A program made the position numbers and the translations under genes. Of a stretch of DNA of 12,327 nt, positions 6,731-12,327 are shown one piece after another. Numbering within the stretch: position 1 is the first letter of the stretch; the number at the start of each line of letters is the position of its first letter. Below the pieces are notes generated by a model that made no database searches, was not told the origin of the DNA, and was given only the letters and a program-made list of their open reading frames with translations. This DNA comes from Streptosporangiaceae bacterium (GTDB taxonomy: Bacteria > Actinomycetota > Actinomycetes > Streptosporangiales > Streptosporangiaceae): NCBI GenBank assembly GCA_030045215.1, contig JASIBJ010000669.1, positions 1 through 12,327 of the forward strand, read 5' to 3'.

Positions 6731-7237
6731 TCACTCAGTTCGGTGGCGGCCTGGCCCGAAGAGCGGTCGCCGGGCCAGCCGCCCGAGGCCGTCGAGCAAC
6801 TGCGGCCGGATGGGCGCGCCGGCCATTGGCGCGCGGTAGTGCAGGAACGCATAGCCAAGGCGCTTGGCCAGGAGGCCGTCGGTCAGCACCTGGTCGCCGA
6901 TGACGACGCCAGGCCGGGGGAAGCCGAGGTAGGGAGTGATGCGCGCCGGCTTGCGCGCCGACGCCACGTACACAACATCGACCCCGGCGGCCCGAGGCTG
7001 GACCGAAGGTCGCCGGGCAGAGTTCGTGGCGAAGCAGACGACTGCCACGCTCGGGATCGTGGCCAGCAGGTCCAGCACGCGGGCGATGCCGCGATCCAGC
7101 GCGTCCCTGGCGCCGTGCCAGTAGGCCACGAGCGGCTCGATGTCGACGATCAGGGTCCTGGGCGCTAGCTGCTCGAGCCGGCGGACCAATTCCTGCTCGT
7201 CGGCGAACTCTTCGTAGCGCCCGCGCGGTGTGCTCAC
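6731..7237 (-). CDS. Small HAD-superfamily protein, YqeG / PGP-phosphatase-like
   Basis: This 168-residue protein has the HAD core: motif I VDIEPLVAYW (31-40), motif II FATNS (69-73), motif III Lys96 in ARKPARITPY, and motif IV GDQVLTD (114-120) followed by KRLGYAFLHY. Overall length and motif spacing match YqeG/Gep4-type phosphatidylglycerophosphate phosphatases (motif I typically DLDNTLVPW). Here the second Asp is Glu34 and the usual Asn-Thr is Pro-Leu, so the general acid/base is altered. The presumed nucleophile Asp32 remains. Activity may be changed or lost. GTG at 7237 overlaps the stop of the lipid-kinase-like gene (GTGA), so the two are translationally coupled, which supports a role in phospholipid metabolism. 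The frame is open far upstream to 7915 but that is shadow sequence. Confidence 0.75.
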   Translation of the reverse strand: MSTPRGRYEEFADEQELVRRLEQLAPRTLIVDIEPLVAYWHGARDALDRGIARVLDLLATIPSVAVVCFATNSARRPSVQPRAAGVDVVYVASARKPARITPYLGFPRPGVVIGDQVLTDGLLAKRLGYAFLHYRAPMAGAPIRPQLLDGLGRLARRPLFGPGRHRTE

Positions 7238-8670
7238 CTGACGTTCGAGGTCGTGCCGCGAGGGGCAGGTGGTTGGGTTCCGGGGGCCGGCCGCCCGCCC
7301 ATGGAAGGGAAGGACAGTGCGAGGCGCCGCAGCCGCGCCCAGTTCATCGGGGCTGCGGGCGGCTGAACACCGGGCCGATTTCGCGGCACGCGCACGAGGA
7401 GTGCTCGCGGGCGGATGGAGCAGCGAACCGGCGTCGGCATGCTGACCGCTTCGCCGTCTATCCCGACCGGGACCGTCGCGGCGTCGGCATCGATCGTGAC
7501 GGTGGGCGCGGTCAGGGTCGTCAGCCCGGTCCGGCGGGACCGGCGCACAAGTCCGATCGCCTGTCGCGCGTTGGTGACCTTGACGGCGATAACGCCTAGT
7601 TCGCCGCGATCCAGGCGAGCCCGGCGGTTCAGGCCCGCGACGTCGTTCGTTCCGTACGGGTTGTTGCCCACCAGGACCGCCTGCGGGGCAAAGATCACGG
7701 CATCGCCGGCCCTGGCTGTGAGGTTGGCCCCGCGCTGGCCGCGGATCAGGTCCGGGAGCAAGTCCAGGGTCGAGCCCACCTTGTCGTCCCGGTAGGCCGG
7801 CGTCTGCACCACTTCGGCATAGGCGCCGAACGACGCGTTGTTCACGAACGTCCGGCCGTCCACCGAGCCAAGATCGACGCGCAGGTCCACCCCATCCTGG
7901 AGGGCAGACAGGCACGCTGCCGGATTGTCCCGATCCAGGCCCAGGTCAAGAGCGAAGTGATTACGGGTTCCCGCGGTGACCACCACGAACGGGATGCCGT
8001 ACTCGGCCGCGATCGCGGCCACCAGCGCCTGCGTGCCGTCGCCTCCGGCCACGCCGAGCAGGTCGGCGCCGGCCACGACAGCCTGGCGCGCGACCTCGGC
8101 GACGTCGACCGTGCCTGCGCCAGTGATGAGGAAGACCTCGGCGCCGAGTTCCTCAGCCTTGCGTTTAAGATCAAATTTCATGACCTTTCCGCCGCCGGAC
8201 CGTGGGTTCATGATGAAGAAGGGACGGGCCGCGGGCAGTCGCACCGGATACTCGGGCATCTGCCAGTCGGCCGGATCGGGTGCCAGCGCAGCCTTCGCGC
8301 TGAAGCCGCTCAGCAGCCAGGCCGCCCCTGACGCTAGCGCCACCCAGAGGAGCCCGAAGAAGGCGAACACGACGATGACCGCCAGAGGCGAGGCCGCGAA
8401 CAGCGCGGACGCCAGGTATCGGCGGACGCCGTGATCGGCCAGGAACCAGAACGCGGCCGCCACGCTGATCACCGCGCTCGCCAGGCCCACTGCCAGCATC
8501 GCGAAGCTGGCAAGTCCAGCGAAAATAGCCAGGATCGCCACGGCCGCGGCAGCCAGCAAGAAGCTCAGCCGCGCGAGCCAGCGCCTGGCTCGACTCGTGA
8601 TGGCCCCCCGATGCGGCCCCGAACCGGCCGCTGCCTCTGCCATCGCCATATTCCGTCGCCGTGTGAGCAT
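7234..8670 (-). CDS. Membrane-anchored diacylglycerol-kinase/YegS-type lipid kinase
   Basis: The C-terminal two thirds of this 478-residue protein is a DAGK catalytic domain: NPRSGGGK (155-162), nucleotide-loop GGDGT (209-213), GTRNHFALDLGL (234-245) and IDGE (404-407). Such enzymes use ATP to phosphorylate diacylglycerol or related lipids, or sphingosine-like bases; the substrate cannot be read from sequence. The N-terminus adds three hydrophobic segments (about 33-52, 55-78, 90-120), which anchor it in the membrane and are absent from short soluble YegS proteins. The last 40 residues are Pro/Arg-rich and probably disordered. The ATG at 8670 has GAGGG six bases upstream; internal ATGs at 8649 and 8643 have weaker context. 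It is first in a two-gene operon with the HAD gene, its TGA lying inside that gene's GTG start. Confidence 0.9.
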   Translation of the reverse strand: MLTRRRNMAMAEAAAGSGPHRGAITSRARRWLARLSFLLAAAAVAILAIFAGLASFAMLAVGLASAVISVAAAFWFLADHGVRRYLASALFAASPLAVIVVFAFFGLLWVALASGAAWLLSGFSAKAALAPDPADWQMPEYPVRLPAARPFFIMNPRSGGGKVMKFDLKRKAEELGAEVFLITGAGTVDVAEVARQAVVAGADLLGVAGGDGTQALVAAIAAEYGIPFVVVTAGTRNHFALDLGLDRDNPAACLSALQDGVDLRVDLGSVDGRTFVNNASFGAYAEVVQTPAYRDDKVGSTLDLLPDLIRGQRGANLTARAGDAVIFAPQAVLVGNNPYGTNDVAGLNRRARLDRGELGVIAVKVTNARQAIGLVRRSRRTGLTTLTAPTVTIDADAATVPVGIDGEAVSMPTPVRCSIRPRALLVRVPRNRPGVQPPAAPMNWARLRRLALSFPSMGGRPAPGTQPPAPRGTTSNVR

Positions 8671-8689
8671 GGAGAACCCTCATGGTCGC

Positions 8690-8744
8690 CCGCGGAACGC
8701 GACCCGCGCCTCACCCGGCCCAGGTGAGCCTGCCGATTCCGCGG
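8690..8744. repeat. Nested inverted repeats in the divergent intergenic region
   Basis: An outer perfect pair CCGCGGAA (8690-8697) and TTCCGCGG (8737-8744) surrounds an inner pair CTCACC (8710-8715) and GGTGAG (8723-8728) with a 7-base spacer. The centres differ by only two bases, so one nested hairpin is possible. It sits between the lipid-kinase start (8670) and the NUDIX start (8811). It may be an operator serving one or both genes, or a 5'-leader structure of the lipid-kinase message. Confidence 0.45.
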
Positions 8745-8798
8745 CATGCGCGCACGCTCTCTCCTGGCCGTCGGGCTCAGCCGTCCGACAGGCGCGGC

Positions 8799-8804
8799 TA
8801 GGCT
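8799..8804 (+). promoter_or_regulatory. -10 element giving a leaderless NUDIX transcript
   Basis: TAGGCT is followed by exactly six bases and then the ATG at 8811, so transcription would start on the A of the start codon. No Shine-Dalgarno is present upstream of that ATG, which fits. No -35 match is evident, as is common for actinobacterial TANNNT promoters. Confidence 0.55.
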
Positions 8805-8810
8805 CCCGGC

Positions 8811-9341
8811 ATGCGCTGGACCGTTCACTCAGAGACGCCCCTCTACGTTGACCAGTGGCTTGAGATCAGGATCGCGGACGTGGAACTTCCGGATGGCCGG
8901 CACCTGGACCACCGGCTGATCAGGACAGCGCCCGGAGCGGGCGCGGTCGTCACCGACGAGGCTCGCCGCGTCCTGCTGCTGTGGCGGCACCGCTTCATTA
9001 CCGACTCGTGGGGCTGGGAGATCCCCGTCGGCAGGGCCGATCCTGAGGAGGACCTCGCCGCGTGCGCGGCCCGCGAGGGAGAGGAAGAGACCGGCTGGCG
9101 GCCTGGCCCTCTGCGCCTTCTGCTCCGCGTCCAGCCGAGTCCGGGCATCTCGAACTCGGTCCACCACATCTACCGCGCGACCGGTGCGCGCCGGATCGGG
9201 CCGCCCGAAGATGACTTCGAGTCCGATCGCATCGAGTGGATACCGCTCGCCGGCGTGCCGGATCTCGTGAGGCGAGGCGAGATCACCTCGGGAACCACAA
9301 TCGCCGCTCTGCTCTACGCGCTCGCAACCGAGCCTGGCTAA
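8811..9341 (+). CDS. NUDIX hydrolase
   Basis: This 176-residue protein hydrolyses a nucleoside diphosphate linked to another group. The NUDIX box is intact at 74-96: Gly74, Glu80, Arg88-Glu89, Glu92-Glu93 and Gly95, with Gly90 and Trp96 at the two hydrophobic positions. The lead-in DSWGWEIPVGR resembles the ADP-ribose pyrophosphatase branch (WELPAGR), so ADP-ribose or a sugar nucleotide is the best guess, at low certainty. It begins with WTVHSETPLYVDQWLEIR, also typical of that branch. It is the only plus-strand gene, is divergent from the lipid-kinase operon and convergent with the 419-residue gene. The start is fixed by the TAGGCT hexamer six bases before the ATG. Confidence 0.92.
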   Translation: MRWTVHSETPLYVDQWLEIRIADVELPDGRHLDHRLIRTAPGAGAVVTDEARRVLLLWRHRFITDSWGWEIPVGRADPEEDLAACAAREGEEETGWRPGPLRLLLRVQPSPGISNSVHHIYRATGARRIGPPEDDFESDRIEWIPLAGVPDLVRRGEITSGTTIAALLYALATEPG

Positions 9342-9369
9342 CTCGGGAACGTGTAAGCGCCGAGCTAAC
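9337..9369. terminator. Bidirectional hairpin spanning the convergent gene ends
   Basis: GCTAACTCGG (9337-9346) and CCGAGCTAAC (9360-9369) can pair over 10 positions with two mismatches around a 13-base loop. Both stop codons (TAA at 9339-9341 and, on the other strand, TAG at 9365-9367) lie inside the arms. With only 23 bases between the genes this is the obvious place for a shared terminator. No T-tract is seen. Confidence 0.4.
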
Positions 9370-10624
9370 TGGCCGGAGGAACCTGGTTCGGGGTCGCCGC
9401 GGTGAGCTGGCGCTGGGCCAGGGCCGTTCGCAGCTTCTTTTCATTCGCAGCCACGGGTGCCGTCTGCACGGCGTACGCCACCAGGTCGGTGTAGGCGTCC
9501 TGGCGCAGCCGCGTCAGCATGGCCTGCTCGGAGTTCTTGAGCTTTCCGACCACTCCGGCGGCAGTGAGCCCGACTGCGGCCAGGGCTCCGGAGATCGTCG
9601 TCACGGTCGTGCTGGCGCCGGTGCTGAGCAGGACGATCAGGGCTCCGAGCGCGGCCACGCCGATCGTCAGCACCCCCAGCTCCGGGCCGAACCACTTCAG
9701 CGTCCTGCCGATCACCCGGTAGTCCTTGAGGAGGTCGCCGGGCTGGATCAGCGTCGTCGGGTCCTGCCCGAGGATGATCAGCTCGTACCAGCGCCGGATC
9801 TGGTCATACAGCGCCGGGTTGGCCGCGCCCTTGCGCCACTCCTTGTCGGCCGCGACCGCCTTCCACACGTCGATCGAACCGGCGATGGCCGGCGCGGTGT
9901 ACTCGTTCATGTAGGCGCCCAGCCGGCCGGCCAGGCGCGCGAGTTCCGCACAGCGCTCGCTGCCGAGCAGGAAGTCCCAGCTGGTCGCGCCGCCGGGTGG
10001 CTGCTGCGGATCAAGAGCCCAGTACGTCTCGGCCAGCCCCCGGCCGAGCTGGTAGCCAATGGCCTGATTCTCGGACGCGATCGCCAGCGTGTCCTGAATG
10101 TGCGCGTCAAATTCCCAGATGAGTTCGGCCAGCTCGCTCCAGAGGTCGGCCGCGGAGCCGGCGATGACCGGCTGCTGCCCGTCGATGACGCTGGTGGCGT
10201 CCTGCACGGCCAGCGCGGGATGCTGGGCCGTGAGTGGGCTGATGGCCTGCTCCAGTGCGTGCAATCCCGCGGCCTCGCCCGCGCTGGCGGTCTGCTCCTG
10301 CTGAAGCGCGGCCGGGGCCCGTGCGTGGTACAGCAGCCGCGCCTTGACATCCAGAGTCGCGCCGAAACTGGTGCCATCGGGAGCAGCATCGACGTGCAAC
10401 TGCTTGGCCAGCCCTGCGACCAGGGCCTGGGCCTCAATCCTCAGCTCGGTCGGAGTGCGCTCGACGCGCAGCGGCAGCGCGTGATCATTGTTGGCGGGCA
10501 GCAGGGCGGCTTCGCCCGGCGGTGCGTCCGGCCGGTTTCGGCCGCGCGTCTCCGCCATTCCCCAGCCAAGCCGGATGGCGGCCAGGACATCGTCGGCGTC
10601 ATCCAGAACCGGAAACGTGGTCAA
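9365..10624 (-). CDS. Unrecognised 419-residue protein with C-terminal two-helix membrane hairpin
   Basis: I do not recognise a characterised family. The N-terminus (7-29) contains a conserved-looking LGWGMAETRGR, then a Pro-rich linker. Residues 55-290 look mainly helical, with an Ala/Leu/Gln-rich part (about 92-148) and a Trp/Tyr-containing part (160-285). Two closely spaced hydrophobic helices at about 313-334 and 340-360 are separated by a short Ser/Thr turn; a helical Arg/Gln-rich tail follows (361-410). There is no signal peptide, so the large N-terminal part is probably cytosolic. The start is TTG at 10624 with GGAAAGG about 9 bases upstream. The gene lies 78 bases after the SMP-30 gene on the same strand and may be read with it. 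A small hairpin GTCGA-N5-TCGAC (10696-10710) at the SMP-30 stop could separate them. Two-helix ends of this kind occur in pore-forming effectors (SLATT-like), which is speculation here. Confidence 0.8.
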   Translation of the reverse strand: MTTFPVLDDADDVLAAIRLGWGMAETRGRNRPDAPPGEAALLPANNDHALPLRVERTPTELRIEAQALVAGLAKQLHVDAAPDGTSFGATLDVKARLLYHARAPAALQQEQTASAGEAAGLHALEQAISPLTAQHPALAVQDATSVIDGQQPVIAGSAADLWSELAELIWEFDAHIQDTLAIASENQAIGYQLGRGLAETYWALDPQQPPGGATSWDFLLGSERCAELARLAGRLGAYMNEYTAPAIAGSIDVWKAVAADKEWRKGAANPALYDQIRRWYELIILGQDPTTLIQPGDLLKDYRVIGRTLKWFGPELGVLTIGVAALGALIVLLSTGASTTVTTISGALAAVGLTAAGVVGKLKNSEQAMLTRLRQDAYTDLVAYAVQTAPVAANEKKLRTALAQRQLTAATPNQVPPAS

Positions 10625-10702
10625 CGGTCAAAGCCTTTCCAGGCGGCTAAGACTGGCCAAATGCCGTCCGGATCGTACAACGGCCGCACGCCGCAGTCGA
10701 CG

Positions 10703-11620
10703 CTATCGACCGACAGAGGACATCACCGGGCCCGCGTAGCGGAATGGCAGTCGCCCGCTGACGCCGGGCGCGCACTGGAAGATGTCGCCCGCGTGAGGTT
10801 CAGCGGCCAGCTGGGCCGGCGTGAAGTTCTCCCGTGCCGTCGTGATGTACAGCGTGCGCAGGTCCGCTCCGCCGAAGGCCGCCGAACTGACCTGGCTGAC
10901 CGGCAGGCGCACGACGGTATCCAGCTTTCCGTCCGGCTCGTACCGGCGCAGCTCGCCGGTTCCCCAGACGGCGATCCAGATACCGCCCGCTGCGTCGATC
11001 GTGAGGCCGTCGGGGACCCCGCTGCCGTCCGGGGTGACATCGACGAACCGGCGCCGGTTCGACAGTGCGCCGGTCGCCTGGTCGGTATCGAACAGGTCGA
11101 TGGCGCCGGTCGGGCTGTCGACGTAGTAGAACTGGGTGAGGTCGTCGGTCCAGTCCAGTCCGTTGGAGAGGCTGACGCCGGGCACCAGCTCACTGACCGC
11201 GCCATCGGGGCTGAGCCGGTAGAGGGAGCCCAGCCCATCACCGCCCTCGTCACGCTGCATCGTGCCGGCCCAGAAACCACCCCAGGGGTCGGGCTTGCCG
11301 TCGTTGAACCGGACGAGAGCCTGGTCGATCACCGGACTGTGCAGCCGCTCCAGGTTCGCGCCGTCCGCGTCGCACAGCGCGAACCCGTTCTCGAGTGCGA
11401 GCACGAGACGGCCGGCGGTGGTGAGCCCCGCGGCCCCGATCTGGCACCCTACGCCGAAGCTGCTGCGGGTGTCGGCAACCGGATCGAAGCGATGCACCCG
11501 GCCGGCCAGGATGTCAACCCAGAGCAGCTGCTGTGAGTTCGCGTCCCAGACTGGCCCCTCGGCGAGTTCACAGTGGGCCGGGACGGCGACCTCGGCCGTC
11601 AGGATCCGCGGTCCGGTCAT
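10703..11620 (-). CDS. SMP-30/gluconolactonase/LRE family hydrolase
   Basis: This 305-residue six-bladed beta-propeller probably hydrolyses a sugar lactone using a divalent metal. Family residues are in place: Glu21 in ELAEGPVW, Arg105, Asn107 and Asp108 in VRFNDGK, the GGFWAGTM strand (115-122), Asn154 in SLSNGLDW and Asp205 in GVPDGLTID. Length fits the family (about 290-310) and there is no signal peptide, so it is cytosolic. The ATG at 11620 overlaps the TGA of the upstream dehydrogenase (ATGA), making the two co-translated. In such pairs the dehydrogenase oxidises an aldose or polyol and the propeller opens the lactone to the acid. The actual sugar cannot be told from sequence; the name gluconolactonase should be taken as a family label. 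Confidence 0.9.
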   Translation of the reverse strand: MTGPRILTAEVAVPAHCELAEGPVWDANSQQLLWVDILAGRVHRFDPVADTRSSFGVGCQIGAAGLTTAGRLVLALENGFALCDADGANLERLHSPVIDQALVRFNDGKPDPWGGFWAGTMQRDEGGDGLGSLYRLSPDGAVSELVPGVSLSNGLDWTDDLTQFYYVDSPTGAIDLFDTDQATGALSNRRRFVDVTPDGSGVPDGLTIDAAGGIWIAVWGTGELRRYEPDGKLDTVVRLPVSQVSSAAFGGADLRTLYITTARENFTPAQLAAEPHAGDIFQCAPGVSGRLPFRYAGPVMSSVGR

Positions 11621-12327
11621 GTTCCGGTCACCTCCAGCAGGACCTTGCCCCTCGCCTCGGAGCCTTCGCGCAGCGCCCGGTAGGCGTCGGCGTAGTCCTC
11701 AAGCCGGAAACGGTGCGTAATCAGCGGGCCGAGCCTGATGCGGCCGGTCCGCAGCAGGCCTGCGACCTCGGCCCAGGCAGCCGAGGTGTAGGAAAAACTC
11801 GCGCTCACGCGCAGGTCGTTGTTCACCGCCACGTCGATGGGGAACCTCGCGGTCACGCCGTTGCCGGCCAGGCCGACCAGAACCACGCGGCCGCCGCGGC
11901 GGGCCAGCCCGATTGCGGTCTCGACCGCCGACGGCGTGCCGGCGGCTTCGACCACGACGTCAAAGCGTCCGTCCGCGCTGCCCGCGGCCTCGAAGCTGGT
12001 CGCGCCCAGCTCGGCGGCGAGGCCGGCCTGAACCGGGCGCAGCCCGTACACGACGACCTCTGCAGGCGAGAACAGCCCGGCCAGATGCGCCACGACAAGG
12101 GCCACCGTTCCGTCTCCGACGACAGCGACGCGGTCGCCGGGACGGACGTCGCCTCGGCCCAGCGCCCGCCAGGCCACGGCGGCAGGCTCGGCCAGCGCGG
12201 CCTCAGCGAGGCTGACCGAGTCCGGTAGCAGGTGCGCGACCTGTGCCGGGACGATGACCTGGCTGGCCGCGGCGCCGGGCCGGGTGAAGCCGAGCTCGTC
12301 GTAGGTCTCGCACAGGTTTGTCTCGCC
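11617..12327 (-). CDS. Zinc-type medium-chain alcohol/polyol dehydrogenase, 5' end beyond window
   Basis: The 236 residues visible are the C-terminal two thirds of a zinc-containing MDR of the sorbitol/threonine dehydrogenase type. The first residues, GETNLCE, hold the last Cys of the structural-zinc lobe. The catalytic-zinc Glu is in LAEPAAV (Glu47 of the visible part). The Rossmann loop is VAVVGDGTVA (67-76). The second beta strand ends VVYGLRP with no acidic residue, and Arg in that place can favour NADP over NAD. The usual GxGxxG reads GDGTVA, with the third Gly replaced by Ala. The stop overlaps the SMP-30 start by four bases, so the dehydrogenase precedes the lactonase in an operon that continues off the right edge. 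The substrate is probably a sugar or polyol but is not determined. Confidence 0.88.
   Translation of the reverse strand, partial: GETNLCETYDELGFTRPGAAASQVIVPAQVAHLLPDSVSLAEAALAEPAAVAWRALGRGDVRPGDRVAVVGDGTVALVVAHLAGLFSPAEVVVYGLRPVQAGLAAELGATSFEAAGSADGRFDVVVEAAGTPSAVETAIGLARRGGRVVLVGLAGNGVTARFPIDVAVNNDLRVSASFSYTSAAWAEVAGLLRTGRIRLGPLITHRFRLEDYADAYRALREGSEARGKVLLEVTGT

Noticed and set aside
6538..6858. N-terminal extension of the GH3 frame up to 6858
   Set aside because: It runs through the promoter-like region and into the HAD gene, lacks family sequence, and the GTG at 6537 has an ideal Shine-Dalgarno.
7238..7915. Upstream extension of the HAD frame inside the lipid-kinase gene
   Set aside because: It is a shadow of the kinase reading frame; the HAD domain begins only after the GTG at 7237.
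9365..10624. Naming the 419-residue protein a SLATT effector
   Set aside because: Only the two-helix topology is suggestive; no motif or partner gene in the window supports the name.
9236..11536. Very long plus-strand open frame (766 codons) over the NUDIX end, the 419-residue gene and SMP-30
   Set aside because: It crosses three real genes in other frames, including the sense frame of the NUDIX gene, and shows no domain or sensible composition.
1..12327. Search for CRISPR arrays, tRNA/rRNA, insertion sequences, integrases, attachment sites and toxin–antitoxin pairs
   Set aside because: No regularly spaced repeats, transposase or recombinase motifs, tRNA cloverleaf or small two-gene toxin modules were seen by eye; the window looks like chromosomal core and metabolic genes.

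Overview
This window is GC-rich DNA with strong G/C at third codon positions, frequent GTG starts and tightly packed genes. Several products are typical of Actinomycetota: a GpgS–FolP2 pair, an actinobacterial extradiol-dioxygenase-B-like protein, a YegS-type lipid kinase with an N-terminal membrane region, and promoters of the TAGGCT (TANNNT) type sitting directly at start codons. The host is most likely a high-GC filamentous or soil actinomycete; nothing here fixes the genus. I see no tRNA, rRNA, CRISPR array, transposase or phage gene.

Layout, left to right. The left edge holds the start of a FadR/GntR-type regulator (minus strand, cut by the edge). Next comes a minus-strand block, transcribed from about 3950 down to 360: gpgS (glucosyl-3-phosphoglycerate synthase), folP2 (dihydropteroate-synthase homologue, ATGA overlap with gpgS), a LigB-like protein 3 bases after folP2 and, after a 108-base gap, a six-helix membrane protein with conserved His/Asp/Glu. 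Upstream of that block lie a cytosolic GH3 beta-glycosidase with a PA14-like insert and, between GH3 and gpgS, what looks like the last 30-odd codons of a lost MFS transporter.

Further right is a translationally coupled pair: a membrane-anchored YegS/diacylglycerol-kinase-like enzyme and a small HAD protein of the YqeG/PGP-phosphatase type with an altered motif I. Divergent from it is a plus-strand NUDIX hydrolase that appears to be leaderless. Convergent with the NUDIX gene is an unrecognised 419-residue protein with a C-terminal two-helix membrane hairpin and a TTG start. The right edge carries a coupled zinc-type medium-chain dehydrogenase (cut by the edge) and an SMP-30/gluconolactonase family hydrolase, a pair that fits oxidation of a sugar or polyol to a lactone and then ring opening.

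How the genes work together: gpgS makes the precursor of glucosylglycerate or methylglucose-type polymers, and folP2 is its usual companion of unknown activity. GH3 and the dehydrogenase/lactonase pair point to sugar catabolism. The YegS-like and HAD genes look like a phospholipid kinase/phosphatase module. Most of the window is ordinary actinomycete chromosome. The least explained items are the 419-residue two-TM protein, the altered active sites (HAD motif I, FolP2 loop, LigB-like N-terminus), the transporter stub and nested inverted repeats in the divergent intergenic region.
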